A DNA stretch of 64,000 bases. It comes from an uncultured Prochlorococcus sp. (GTDB lineage Bacteria; Cyanobacteriota; Cyanobacteriia; PCC-6307; Cyanobiaceae). The DNA is taken from assembly GCA_902572065.1 (NCBI GenBank), contig CACGEL010000001.1, forward strand, positions 6,219 through 70,218, read 5' to 3'. Of this stretch, positions 33,856 through 43,261 are shown one piece after another. The notes below the pieces were generated by a model. The model made no database searches. It was not told where the DNA came from and was given only the letters and a program-made list of their open reading frames with translations. Positions within the stretch are counted from its first letter, which is position 1, and each line of letters starts with the position of its first letter. The translations under genes and the position numbers were made by a program.

Positions 33856-34431
33856 GTGTCACTTATTTCTCGATTAAAGGCAGTCGTCGCAGGGGATGAT
33901 TATTTGGATGATGACTTCGATGAATTGGATTATGCATCAGAAGAGGAATTAAACAGTTTAAATGATTTCAAACAAAATCAAAAAAACTCGAATGCCCTTT
34001 CAAATTCAAATCCATTTGAATTTATGAATAATAAAAGATCATCAAACGTGGTCGGAATGCCTGGCATCTCTAATTCATCTTCTGAAGTAAGCTTGATGGA
34101 ACCAAGAAGTTTTGATGAAATGCCTCAAGCCATTCAGGCATTAAGAGAGAGAAAGACTGTAATTTTAAATTTGACTATGATGGATCCTGATCAGGCCCAA
34201 AGAGCTGTAGATTTTGTTGCGGGAGGTACATATGCAATAGATGGTCACCAGGAAAGAGTTGGTGAAAGTATTTTTCTTTTTGCTCCTAGTTGTGTAAACG
34301 TAACTAGCTCTTTCCCTGAAGAGGCTTCTCCTTCTAATATTTCAAGCAAAAAGACATCACCATATAATTTAGAAACTAATACAACTCCAGCACCGGCTTG
34401 GGGAGAATCTAAATTATCTGCATTTTCTTAA
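33856..34431 (+). CDS. sepF: cell-division protein SepF
   Basis: A 191 aa Z-ring-associated protein: membrane-targeting N-terminus ([19 protein letters not shown]), a disordered acidic/Asn-Ser linker (about 20-90), then the SepF core with [40 protein letters not shown] and IFLFAP. GTG start. Separated from pipY by 150 bp, so likely its own promoter. In cyanobacteria SepF (Cdv2) tethers FtsZ to the membrane. Confidence 0.95.
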   Translation: MSLISRLKAVVAGDDYLDDDFDELDYASEEELNSLNDFKQNQKNSNALSNSNPFEFMNNKRSSNVVGMPGISNSSSEVSLMEPRSFDEMPQAIQALRERKTVILNLTMMDPDQAQRAVDFVAGGTYAIDGHQERVGESIFLFAPSCVNVTSSFPEEASPSNISSKKTSPYNLETNTTPAPAWGESKLSAFS

Positions 34432-34438
34432 TTAACCT

Positions 34439-35245
34439 GTGATTGGTAAAATAGCAGTTATTGGGTTTGGAAATATTGCAAAAGCTATAATCACTCCGTT
34501 ATTTGATAGAAATTTACTAAACCCACAGGATGTTTATTGTCTAGTAAATACGAAAAAAAGTCTAGAAAATATTAGAAAAAACTATAACTATGATATTAAT
34601 ATTTTTCAGGCTAACTCTAAAGATTCGGAGATTATTTGGGATTGCCAAGTTAAACTTCTATCTGTAAAGCCTCAGCAACTTAAAAATATAATTGAATTAA
34701 AAAAAACTAAAAGTAATTTATTAGTCTCAATTTTAGCTGGTGTTTCTTTAGAAACTCTTACTAAAAAATTTCCAAATCATAAATGCGTTAGGGTCGTTAC
34801 TAATATACCAATAACAATTGGCAAAGGTTTAACTGGTATTGCCTGGAGCGACGAAATTAATGAAGATCAGAAGAAACTTATAAAAAGTTTATTTGAAAAC
34901 TCCAGTAAAATTTATGAATTTCCTGAAAATTTACTCGATATTTTCTTAGCATTAACATCTTCAGGACCTGCAATAATTGCTTTAATCATTGAAGCTTTAA
35001 GTGACGGAGGTTTAAGCGGCGGATTGCAAAAACAACTTTCTGAAGAACTTGTAATGGAAATGATGTTAGGCACTGTTTGCTTAATAAAAGATACTAATTT
35101 AACAACTGCCGATCTGAAGAATATGGTAACTTCTCCAGGGGGGACGACAATATCCGCACTAAGGGTTTTAGAAAACAAGAGTTTAAGATCTGCTTTAATT
35201 GAAGCAATAGTTTCTGCGACTAATCGAAGTAAGGAGTTTAGTTAA
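34439..35245 (+). CDS. proC: pyrroline-5-carboxylate reductase
   Basis: A 268 aa NAD(P)H-dependent enzyme completing proline synthesis. N-terminal Rossmann motif IAVIGFGNIAKAII, the substrate region ALTSSGPAIIALIIEALSDG and the C-terminal DLKNMVTSPGGTTISALRVLE are family-diagnostic. GTG start, 7 bp after sepF, so co-transcribed. Its stop overlaps the convergent glycosyltransferase stop by 4 bp. Confidence 0.95.
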   Translation: MIGKIAVIGFGNIAKAIITPLFDRNLLNPQDVYCLVNTKKSLENIRKNYNYDINIFQANSKDSEIIWDCQVKLLSVKPQQLKNIIELKKTKSNLLVSILAGVSLETLTKKFPNHKCVRVVTNIPITIGKGLTGIAWSDEINEDQKKLIKSLFENSSKIYEFPENLLDIFLALTSSGPAIIALIIEALSDGGLSGGLQKQLSEELVMEMMLGTVCLIKDTNLTTADLKNMVTSPGGTTISALRVLENKSLRSALIEAIVSATNRSKEFS

Positions 35246-36408
35246 TTATTTAATATTTTTATAGAATCTAAATAAAGTTTCTCAAGAGCTTCGATGTTTT
35301 TTTTAATTGTATATTTTTCAATTATTCTCTCACGACCTTTTTCTCCTAAAGCTTTTGTGAATGAAGGATGATCTACCAAGATTGGAATTATAGTTTTTAA
35401 TTGAGTTACAACATTTTCAGTAGAGATTACAATGCCTGCTCCATCCTCTAAAACTTCACCATCAGCTCCAGCATCAGTTGCTACACATGCTGTTCCAGTA
35501 GACATTGCTTCTAAAAGTGATAAAGATAGTCCCTCTACTAAACTTGGTAAAAAAAACACCTCTGCGATTTGCATGATTGCTACTCTGGTTTCTAAATCCA
35601 TTTCTGATCCCCACCAAATTAATTTATCTTTGCCTAGGTTAGAAAAACTATTTTCTAGAGTTGGCTTCATTGGGCCGTCTCCAACAATTACAAGTTTGCA
35701 GTTATTAGTTTTTGTTTGACGCCAAGATTTTAAAAGTGCTTCAATATTTTTTTCGTTGGCAATCCTTCCCATATATACAAAGATTCTTCCTTCTCCTAGC
35801 TTACTTTTAACTAAATTATATTTTTTACTTTTTACTGATATAGGTTGCCAAATGTTTTCATCAACTCCATTTGGAATAATTATTTGTTTTTTATTACTGA
35901 CACCTAGTTTTTCTAGAAGTATTTTTTGGGTTTCAGAAAAAACAATAATTTTGTGAAATTTAGCGAGAGAGGGAGCATAAAGTTGATAAGTTAGTTGTTG
36001 AGTACTTGCAGTTAAGTTTCTATTGTTTTTATCAAATGCCGGATGAAATGTACCTACCAGGGGTAGTTTGATTTGTTTACAAAGTTCAGGCAATCTAAAG
36101 TCCAAAGGAGATAAAGTCAAACTTGCATGCACTATGTCTGGTTTTAACCTCTCTAATGAAAGTCGTAATTCTTTTTCTGCTCTTGGAGAAGGGATTGTAT
36201 AAACTTGAGATTTAATTAAGTATGGAAGACTTACTTCAGGATCATTAGCTAAAAATAAGGGTTTAGATTCATTTGAATTAGAAGGATTATCAAAATGTAT
36301 AAAACTAACTTTATGGCCTTTATCTTTTAATTTTTCGGTAGTTAAATTCCCATAACTTACATTTCCACAGAAGGGAGATTTTTTACCTAACCAGGCAATA
36401 TGAGCCAC
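35242..36408 (-). CDS. GT4-family glycosyltransferase
   Basis: A 388 aa GT-B-fold retaining transferase. The C-terminal donor domain has IFVYMGRIANEKNIEALLKS, then LVIVGDGPMKP and the EX7E motif in EGLSLSLLEAMSTGTA. The N-terminal domain holds PDIVHASLTLSPL. Candidate roles in a cyanobacterium are thylakoid glycolipid synthesis or lipid-linked glycans. It lies in conserved backbone, so probably not part of the variable surface-glycan block. Specific substrate not assigned. Confidence 0.82.
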   Translation of the reverse strand: MAHIAWLGKKSPFCGNVSYGNLTTEKLKDKGHKVSFIHFDNPSNSNESKPLFLANDPEVSLPYLIKSQVYTIPSPRAEKELRLSLERLKPDIVHASLTLSPLDFRLPELCKQIKLPLVGTFHPAFDKNNRNLTASTQQLTYQLYAPSLAKFHKIIVFSETQKILLEKLGVSNKKQIIIPNGVDENIWQPISVKSKKYNLVKSKLGEGRIFVYMGRIANEKNIEALLKSWRQTKTNNCKLVIVGDGPMKPTLENSFSNLGKDKLIWWGSEMDLETRVAIMQIAEVFFLPSLVEGLSLSLLEAMSTGTACVATDAGADGEVLEDGAGIVISTENVVTQLKTIIPILVDHPSFTKALGEKGRERIIEKYTIKKNIEALEKLYLDSIKILNN

Positions 36409-36493
36409 ATGAAATTTCTTGACTATTTATAAAGTTAACAGTCAAAGTTACAAACTACTATATCTTTTAATTTAGTAACATTTTTATCCTTAA

Positions 36494-37273
36494 TTATCGG
36501 TAAACTTCTCTTAACATTTTTAGTGATGATAATTCTTTTTCTAATTGAGTATAGATCCAACTTTCAACAATTGATAAAATTCTAAGCCAAACTTTTTTAG
36601 GTCCTAATAATTCTCCATTCGATTTTATTGGTAACTCTGGGAAAAGAAGCCTTTGTAAAAGAGCTATTTCAGATGCATTCACTTTTAAGACGCTCTGTGA
36701 ATCTTCTATTGTAGAAAACCCTTCATTTGGTAAGTAGTGACATTGCCAATCCCAGTTACCTAATGGGGGAATGATAGGTTCTCCAGTTTTGCAGCAAAAA
36801 TTTACGGGGATATTTATCCCTCCAATAGCTAATAAATGAATTAAAGATTGAATGCTTATTGAAAGCATTTTGAAATCTTCTTGACTTTTATTTTTATATG
36901 AATAAATTCGATCTAAGTGAATAAGGACACTAGATAAATAACTTTGTTGCTTGTCGTCGTTACCTACTAATAAAAACGTTAATTCAGTTATTGCTTGGGC
37001 TGCTGCAAGACACTCAATATTTTTACCCAATCCATTGTAGCTTTTAAGTATTTTAATCTGACGAACAGATTTAAGACTTCTTTTCCCAAAGATATGAAAA
37101 CTCAAATATGTTAAAGGTGTAGCTGCCGCTAGACTACTTTTTGGACGTCTGGCTCCTGGTGCTGCAAGTCTAATAATACCTTGCTCGTCTGTTAAAACAG
37201 TTATTAATCTCCCACTTTCACCTAGGGGACTAGCTTTAATACAGAGGCCTTCAATCCTTGTTTCACCTGACAT
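36494..37273 (-). CDS. recO: DNA repair protein RecO
   Basis: A 259 aa recombination mediator. The OB-fold N-terminus reads IEGLCIKASPLGESGRLITVLT, followed by APGARRPKSSLAAATPLTYL. A C-terminal helical/zinc region includes NFCCKTGEPIIPP and QCHYLPNEG. With RecR it loads RecA on SSB-coated gaps. Starts 1 bp after the deoC-like stop. Confidence 0.92.
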   Translation of the reverse strand: MSGETRIEGLCIKASPLGESGRLITVLTDEQGIIRLAAPGARRPKSSLAAATPLTYLSFHIFGKRSLKSVRQIKILKSYNGLGKNIECLAAAQAITELTFLLVGNDDKQQSYLSSVLIHLDRIYSYKNKSQEDFKMLSISIQSLIHLLAIGGINIPVNFCCKTGEPIIPPLGNWDWQCHYLPNEGFSTIEDSQSVLKVNASEIALLQRLLFPELPIKSNGELLGPKKVWLRILSIVESWIYTQLEKELSSLKMLREVYR

Positions 37274-37933
37274 TTAGATAAGTTTGATTTCTTTAAAAAT
37301 CTCATTAAAATTTGAAGTTCCAATACAATCTATACCTGAATCAAATAAATTAATAACTTGGGATAGTTTTTTAATGCCCCCAACAATTTTTATAGAATTT
37401 TGATTACCAAGAAACTTTAATATTTCAACTATATCAACATTAGAAACTGGAGCTCCAAAACCATCTCCAAATTGAAAATTTGTAATACCTAACTCAAGGG
37501 AAATTTCTATGGCTGTTTCAAAAATTTCTTTATCTAATTTTGTTTTGTTAATAATAATAGTTACAGGTAATTCTGATGAATTAATCCTCTCAATTTCAGT
37601 ACCGAAAGTGTTTAAATTATTTTTAAATAGATTAAGAAAATTAGGAGTATATTCTATTCCACTTGCACCTGCATCATTTGCATAGCAAACCAATTCATCA
37701 ATAAAATCTAATGGTATATCAGCAAATGGATAAGAAATGAGAGTATTTATATTTACTTTGTGATTACTTAATTCATTTTTTATATGACTTAAAAAGTTAA
37801 GAGATGTGGAAACATTTCTAATATTATATTTTTGAATCAAATCGCAGTTCGCATTTAAGTTTTCGTAAGATAAATAAGGGTTGATTATAGTTGCATGTAT
37901 CCTTTCGTTTAATTCATAGTCAATATTAAACAT
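37274..37933 (-). CDS. DeoC-like (deoxyribose-phosphate aldolase family), catalytic lysine missing
   Basis: A 219 aa TIM-barrel protein aligning throughout with DeoC. The family's DFVKTSTGF stretch, whose lysine forms the Schiff base with substrate, reads TNFQFGDGFG here (Gln154). The acidic residue of VDM is Glu94 (GIEYTPN) instead of Asp, while the second lysine survives in IKIVGGIKK (Lys182). Normal aldolase activity is therefore unlikely. Position between hpf and recO is an operon setting (7 bp and adjacent). It may have become a regulatory or different-chemistry protein; that is inference. Confidence 0.8.
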   Translation of the reverse strand: MFNIDYELNERIHATIINPYLSYENLNANCDLIQKYNIRNVSTSLNFLSHIKNELSNHKVNINTLISYPFADIPLDFIDELVCYANDAGASGIEYTPNFLNLFKNNLNTFGTEIERINSSELPVTIIINKTKLDKEIFETAIEISLELGITNFQFGDGFGAPVSNVDIVEILKFLGNQNSIKIVGGIKKLSQVINLFDSGIDCIGTSNFNEIFKEIKLI

Positions 37934-37940
37934 TTTAAAA

Positions 37941-38525
37941 TTATTTAGACTGGATTAATCCATATCCACCATGGTTTCTTTTATAAATAACTTGTAATAC
38001 ATTATTTTTTTGGTTTCTAAAAACATAAAAATCATGGTCAATTAGATCTAATTGCTTTCTAGCCTCTTCTAGAGAAATAGGAGCCATTTCAAAATATTTA
38101 TTTTTTATATATGGTTCAGGTAATATAACCTTTCTTTCTTCATTGAAGATATCTTTGCCTAAAGAATCTGTTTCTTCAGTTTCATTGGAGTAAGAATGTT
38201 TATTTTTTACAAGGTTATTATGGAATGTTTTATTATGCTTTTCTTTATATTTACGTAATTTTCTACAAAGTTTATTTGAAACCAAATCAATACTTGAATA
38301 AAGGTTCTCTGTTTTTTCTTCAGCTCTAATAATGGTCCTATTAGCAAAAATTGTAACTTCAGCTGTTTGAAATGAAACTCTTGGATTCTTTTCTATTGAA
38401 AGGTGTATATCTGCTTCTTTAACGATATCTTTATAGTGATGCGTTGCCTTTTCTATCTTTGCCTCAGTATATTCTTTTAAGGCTAAAGTGAGTTCAAGAT
38501 TCTTTCCATGTATTAAAATTTTCAT
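37941..38525 (-). CDS. hpf: long-form ribosome hibernation factor (HPF/LrtA)
   Basis: A 194 aa protein with the N-terminal S30AE domain (KILIHGKNLELTLALKEYTE, then ADIHLSIEKNPRVSFQ) and the C-terminal dimerisation domain PISLEEARKQLDLIDHDFYV ending near NHGGYGLIQ. Long HPF dimerises 70S ribosomes to 100S. The cyanobacterial homologue LrtA is light-repressed, so dark or stress expression is expected. First gene of the hpf-deoC-like-recO run. Confidence 0.93.
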   Translation of the reverse strand: MKILIHGKNLELTLALKEYTEAKIEKATHHYKDIVKEADIHLSIEKNPRVSFQTAEVTIFANRTIIRAEEKTENLYSSIDLVSNKLCRKLRKYKEKHNKTFHNNLVKNKHSYSNETEETDSLGKDIFNEERKVILPEPYIKNKYFEMAPISLEEARKQLDLIDHDFYVFRNQKNNVLQVIYKRNHGGYGLIQSK

Positions 38526-38569
38526 GACAAATCTAAAAATATTTACTTACTTTCTAAATCTACTTAAAT

Positions 38570-39220
38570 ATGTTTAATAGAACAGCAATAATTAAACAAC
38601 CTGATAAAATTTCTTTTTTTAATGAAGTTTATAAATTACAAAAAGAATATCAGGAGGCATTAATTTTAGATGAGTCTAACCCTGATTTTATTTGGATAGG
38701 GGAGCATCAACTCTGTTATACATTGGGTAGAGGATCTAATTACGATAATTTACTATTTTCTCTGAATGATGATAAATATGATGTTTTTAAAATAGACAGA
38801 GGTGGTGAGGTTACTTGTCATATGCCAGGACAATTAGTAACTTACTTGGTTTTAGATTTAAAAAATTTTAATAAAGATTTAAATTGGTATCTAAGAAAAA
38901 TTGAAAAAATAATTATAAAAATTCTTGGAAATTTTAATATAGATTGTCACTCTAGAAAAGGTTTTACTGGTGTTTGGATAGGAAATAAGAAAATTGCTTC
39001 AATTGGAATTGGTTGCAAAAGATGGATTACGATAAATGGATTTTCAATCAATTTTGACTGCGAATTAGAAAATTTTAATAAAATTATTCCTTGCGGAATA
39101 GAGAATTGTCTTATGGCAAATATGATCGATTACAACAAAAATTTAAATATCAAAGAAGTTAAGAGAATTGTTAAAAAAATCATTCAGGAAGAATTTAATT
39201 TTAATTTTGTATCAAAATAG
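38570..39220 (+). CDS. lipB: octanoyl-ACP:protein N-octanoyltransferase
   Basis: A 216 aa enzyme that transfers octanoate to lipoyl domains. Conserved [19 protein letters not shown], the lysine in [13 protein letters not shown] and the catalytic cysteine in [10 protein letters not shown] are all present. It supports the pdhC E2 subunit encoded 3 kb downstream. Divergent from hpf; ATG start. Confidence 0.94.
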   Translation: MFNRTAIIKQPDKISFFNEVYKLQKEYQEALILDESNPDFIWIGEHQLCYTLGRGSNYDNLLFSLNDDKYDVFKIDRGGEVTCHMPGQLVTYLVLDLKNFNKDLNWYLRKIEKIIIKILGNFNIDCHSRKGFTGVWIGNKKIASIGIGCKRWITINGFSINFDCELENFNKIIPCGIENCLMANMIDYNKNLNIKEVKRIVKKIIQEEFNFNFVSK

Positions 39221-39247
39221 AAATTAAAATTCCAGATAAAATTTAAT

Positions 39248-41191
39248 ATGGGTGATTTAGCGTATTGGTCTTCAGTCAAACCTCTTTCTAAAAATTATAA
39301 ATTTGCCAAAAATAGAGATTATATTGAGAACCTTAATCACATTGATCAAATCTGGGAAAATTTAAAATTTAAATGTGGTGATACTTTAGCTGTTTGTGAT
39401 TTGAGAGGAAAATATAAAGAAAAATTCTCTTATTCTGAGTTGGCTGATTTGATAACAAAAGTCTCTTTTTCTTTTAAAAATTGTGGTTTAGCAAAAGGTG
39501 ATGTTGTTACTGTAATATCTGAGAATTCTCCAAGATGGCTAGTAGCAGATCAAGGCTTAATGCGTTTAGGAGCTATAAATGCAGTTAGAGGTATTAATTC
39601 TCCTTCAGTAGAATTAGACTATATTATTGAGCACTCTAATTCCGTAGGACTAATCGTTGAATCTAAGGAGATTTGGCTCAAGTTAAACAACAAAGAAGAA
39701 TTAAAAAAAAGACTGAAATTCATAATCAATTTAGAAGATGAACAATTTGAAAATTTAATAAGTTGGAGTCAATTTATAAGTGCAGGAGAAAAAGAAAATT
39801 CTCAAAATAATATTATTGAAAAATACAATCCAAAAATTGATGACATTGCTACTATTCTTTATACCTCTGGGACAACAGGAAAACCTAAAGGTGTTCCCTT
39901 AACTCATGCAAATTTTTTACATCAAATAATTAATTTAGCCTATATCGCTGATCCAGAACCTGGAACTTCTGTATTAAGCGTTTTACCTATTTGGCATTCT
40001 TATGAGAGAAGTGCTGAATACTTCTTTTTTTCATGTGGTTGTTCACAATACTATACAATTCCAAAATTTCTGAAAGATGACATTACACAAATAAAACCTG
40101 TTGTAATGGCTACTGTCCCAAGACTCTGGGAGGCAATACATGATGGGTTTTTTCAGGCCTTGAAAAAAATGCCCCCCAAGAAGCAAAAACTTATTAAAGT
40201 TTTGATAAGTAATAGTTCAGTTTTCAAAACAAATTTAAGAAAGATAAGAAATTTAGACATCAATCAAATATCTTATAAATCAAAAATTCCTTTACTGTGT
40301 TCTGTTATTAGCCGATATCCTCTGCATAAGTTTTCTAATGTTTTTTTATGGCCTAATATTCTTAGGCAACTATGCGGAGAAAAACTTAAATTCCCTATTA
40401 ACGGCGGAGGTGCTTTGCCAGAACATGTGGATCTTTTTTTTGAATCTTTAGGTATTGATGTTTTGGTGGGATACGGACTGACAGAAACTAGTCCAGTATT
40501 AACTTGTAGAAGAAGAGAATTAAATGTTAGAGGATCATCCGGTCAACCATTAGCATTTACAGAAATCAAAATAGTGAATGATGATAAAAAAAAGATTCTG
40601 AAGTTCAGAGAAGTCGGAAAGATTCTTGTTAAGGGACCACAAGTAATGAAAGGTTATCTTAATAACGAATTAGCTACAAAAGATGTTTTATCGAAAGATG
40701 GTTGGTTTGATACTGGTGATTTAGGTTTTCTAATACCAAATGGTTCTCTTTTTATAACAGGAAGAGCCAAGGATACAATAGTGCTTTCAAGTGGTGAAAA
40801 TATAGAACCAAATCCGCTAGAGTCCGAAATCCTTAGTTCTGAATTTATTAATCAGGTTCAACTAGTGGGACAAGATAAGAAATGTTTAACAGCTCTTGTG
40901 GTGCCAAATGTAGAATTGGTTAAAAATAAGTTCTTGGAAGAAGACTTATCAAATTTAAACCTCGATAATCATATTGGTACATTTTTTAAATCGCAAATTA
41001 ATAATTTGCTTAAAGTTCGATTAGGTGCGAGATCAGAAGAACAAATATTAGATTGTTATTTTGTAGATGCTTTTACTTTAGAAAATGGGCTGTTAACACA
41101 AACTCTCAAACAAAAAAGAAAAGAAATAGAACAAAAGTATTCATCACAAATAGAAAATATGTATGAAAACAAATTTAGTAAGAAAATTTGA
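39248..41191 (+). CDS. aas: long-chain acyl-ACP/acyl-CoA synthetase
   Basis: A 647 aa ANL-superfamily enzyme activating free fatty acids with ATP. The AMP motif YTSGTTGKPKGVPLTH is at 205-220, with VLVGYGLTETSPVLTCR and DGWFDTGDLGFL further on, and the C-terminal FITGRAKDTIVLSSGENI. In cyanobacteria the single enzyme of this type is an acyl-ACP synthetase that recycles membrane fatty acids. Follows lipB by 28 bp. Confidence 0.88.
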   Translation: MGDLAYWSSVKPLSKNYKFAKNRDYIENLNHIDQIWENLKFKCGDTLAVCDLRGKYKEKFSYSELADLITKVSFSFKNCGLAKGDVVTVISENSPRWLVADQGLMRLGAINAVRGINSPSVELDYIIEHSNSVGLIVESKEIWLKLNNKEELKKRLKFIINLEDEQFENLISWSQFISAGEKENSQNNIIEKYNPKIDDIATILYTSGTTGKPKGVPLTHANFLHQIINLAYIADPEPGTSVLSVLPIWHSYERSAEYFFFSCGCSQYYTIPKFLKDDITQIKPVVMATVPRLWEAIHDGFFQALKKMPPKKQKLIKVLISNSSVFKTNLRKIRNLDINQISYKSKIPLLCSVISRYPLHKFSNVFLWPNILRQLCGEKLKFPINGGGALPEHVDLFFESLGIDVLVGYGLTETSPVLTCRRRELNVRGSSGQPLAFTEIKIVNDDKKKILKFREVGKILVKGPQVMKGYLNNELATKDVLSKDGWFDTGDLGFLIPNGSLFITGRAKDTIVLSSGENIEPNPLESEILSSEFINQVQLVGQDKKCLTALVVPNVELVKNKFLEEDLSNLNLDNHIGTFFKSQINNLLKVRLGARSEEQILDCYFVDAFTLENGLLTQTLKQKRKEIEQKYSSQIENMYENKFSKKI

Positions 41192-41229
41192 TTTGTTCTA
41201 TCTATATTTAGAAGGTAATTTTATTTTTT

Positions 41230-41673
41230 ATGGACACAAAAAACTCAATATCGATAAAACGTTCTATAGCTATTAAAGCTATAGTCACACCAACTTGGAA
41301 AGAGGATGCTGAAAAAGAATTAAGTAAAGCAATTTCAAATATTGACCAGCAATTATCTCAACTTGAACAAGAGGGGCAGCAAATAGTAAAAAATATTAGA
41401 TCCCAGTCTGTAAATCCTTTGGATCCAAGGGTTCAAGAACAAGTTAGTCAGGTGCAACAACAAGTTGCAGTGAAACGAAATGAAATTGAAGAACAAAAAA
41501 GAAATCTACTTCAACAACAGAGTCAAGTACGCGAATTAAAGATGGATGAAATTGTTGATCAAGGGCAAGTGGATAGTTTCTGCGATGTCACTGTGGGCGA
41601 CAATCTTATTGAAAAAATGCAAGTCTCAATTACTGTTAAAGATGGAATTATTAAATCAATAGATAATAATTAA
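41230..41673 (+). CDS. YlqD-family coiled-coil protein
   Basis: A 147 aa protein. The N-terminal part SISIKRSIAIKAIVTPTWKE and the C-terminal beta region (DSFCDVTVGDNLIEKMQVSI) bracket a long glutamine/glutamate-rich coiled coil (about 24-112). This layout fits the YlqD family found in Firmicutes and cyanobacteria. Function unknown. Downstream of aas. Confidence 0.7.
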   Translation: MDTKNSISIKRSIAIKAIVTPTWKEDAEKELSKAISNIDQQLSQLEQEGQQIVKNIRSQSVNPLDPRVQEQVSQVQQQVAVKRNEIEEQKRNLLQQQSQVRELKMDEIVDQGQVDSFCDVTVGDNLIEKMQVSITVKDGIIKSIDNN

Positions 41674-41792
41674 ATAAAAGAGTTAGTATTTTTGATAAAT
41701 ATAAATCTTAATTGAGAAAAGTTTTAGATTCTAATCGATCTAAATTATTACTTTCTTAAGTTTTGAGAGTTCCCACTGTATACATGATTTCG

Positions 41793-41798
41793 TATAAT
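41793..41798 (+). promoter_or_regulatory. -10 box of the pdhC promoter
   Basis: Consensus TATAAT about 90 bp before the pdhC ATG, in a 214-bp gap. No clear -35 at standard distance. A leader of roughly 80 nt would result. Confidence 0.35.
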
Positions 41799-41887
41799 TA
41801 AAACAAGAGCTAAAGGGGTTCTTAATCATAAAAACTTTAGAAAGTTTGGTAGAAATCCCTTGAAACTTATGCAATAACAATTTTCTT

Positions 41888-43255
41888 ATGTCTCACGAAA
41901 TATTCATGCCTGCCTTGAGTTCCACTATGACGGAGGGCAAGATTGTGGAATGGTTGAAAAATCCTGGAGATAAGGTTGAAAGAGGCGAATCTGTCTTGGT
42001 TGTTGAATCTGACAAGGCAGATATGGATGTTGAGTCTTTTCAAGATGGATATCTTGCGGCAGTTTTGATGCCTGCCGGCAGCACTGCACCAGTAGGAGAA
42101 ACTATTGGGCTTATTGTAGAAAATGAAGATGAGATAGCTTCTGTTCAAGAACAAAATAAAGGAAATCAGCCTGAAGTTTCTAGTTCGGATCAACTTGAAT
42201 TAGTAAGCAATAAAACTGAAGAAAAACCGGTAGTCCATAATGAAAAAGTTAAAAAAGAAGAAAAAGAAGTCGTCTTAAAAAGTGAAAAGAGCACAGCATC
42301 CTTTAATAGTGATCAAATTAATGCCGCTACAAATAATGTTTCTTCAAGGATAATTGCATCTCCAAGAGCAAAAAAATTAGCCTCTCAAATGGGTGTTGAC
42401 TTGGCAAAGGTTCATGGATCTGGACCTCATGGAAGGATTCAAGCCGATGATGTTTTAAAAGCTAATGGCCAACCAGTCTCTATACCATGGATAGGAGAGG
42501 GAGGTTCTCCTGCAGCTATTCCTGGTGCAAATTTACAAGTTGAAAGTAAAACAGAAACATTAGGAAATAGTTTTGGTAATCCTGGAGAAACAGTTCAATT
42601 TAATACTCTGCAAAAAGCGGTAAATAAAAATATGGAATCTAGTTTAGATGTTCCATGCTTTAGGGTGGGATACTCTATCAATACAGATCGATTAGATAAT
42701 TTCTACAAAAAGGTAAAACAGAATGGAGTTACTATGACTGCTTTACTAGTAAAGGCAGTTGCAAAGACACTTAATAAACATCCTCAAGTTAACTCAAGTT
42801 TTTCAGAAAATGGAATTTCTTATCCAGAAAATATAAATATTGCTGTTGCTGTCGCGATGGAAGATGGCGGATTAATAACTCCAGTATTAAAAGAACCATG
42901 TAATACTGATTTATTTGAATTATCCAGGGCATGGAAGGATCTCGTAAAAAGATCAAGATTAAAACAATTAGAACCTGATGAATACTCAACGGGAACCTTT
43001 ACTTTATCTAACCTTGGTATGTTTGGAGTTGATAGATTTGACGCAATACTACCCCCAGGTACCGGTGCTATTTTAGCGATAGCATCATCGAAACCAACTG
43101 TTGTTGCCAATAGTAATGGTTCAATATCTGTAAAAAAAATAATGCAAGTAAATCTAACAGCTGATCATAGAGTGATCTATGGAGCGGATGGTGCTTCATT
43201 CTTAAAAGACTTGGCTTCTCTAATTGAAAATGAGCCAGAGACACTTGTGTCTTAG
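41888..43255 (+). CDS. pdhC: pyruvate dehydrogenase E2 (dihydrolipoamide acetyltransferase)
   Basis: A 455 aa E2 core of the pyruvate dehydrogenase complex. Domains: single lipoyl domain (1-77; lipoyl Lys43 in ESDKADMDVES), charged/Glu-Lys linker, E3-binding domain (SRIIASPRAKKLASQMG, about 156-195) and the acetyltransferase domain with NLTADHRVIYGADG (His427). It makes acetyl-CoA from pyruvate and depends on LipB-delivered lipoate. One lipoyl domain is the usual cyanobacterial count. Confidence 0.96.
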   Translation: MSHEIFMPALSSTMTEGKIVEWLKNPGDKVERGESVLVVESDKADMDVESFQDGYLAAVLMPAGSTAPVGETIGLIVENEDEIASVQEQNKGNQPEVSSSDQLELVSNKTEEKPVVHNEKVKKEEKEVVLKSEKSTASFNSDQINAATNNVSSRIIASPRAKKLASQMGVDLAKVHGSGPHGRIQADDVLKANGQPVSIPWIGEGGSPAAIPGANLQVESKTETLGNSFGNPGETVQFNTLQKAVNKNMESSLDVPCFRVGYSINTDRLDNFYKKVKQNGVTMTALLVKAVAKTLNKHPQVNSSFSENGISYPENINIAVAVAMEDGGLITPVLKEPCNTDLFELSRAWKDLVKRSRLKQLEPDEYSTGTFTLSNLGMFGVDRFDAILPPGTGAILAIASSKPTVVANSNGSISVKKIMQVNLTADHRVIYGADGASFLKDLASLIENEPETLVS

Positions 43256-43261
43256 ATTTAA

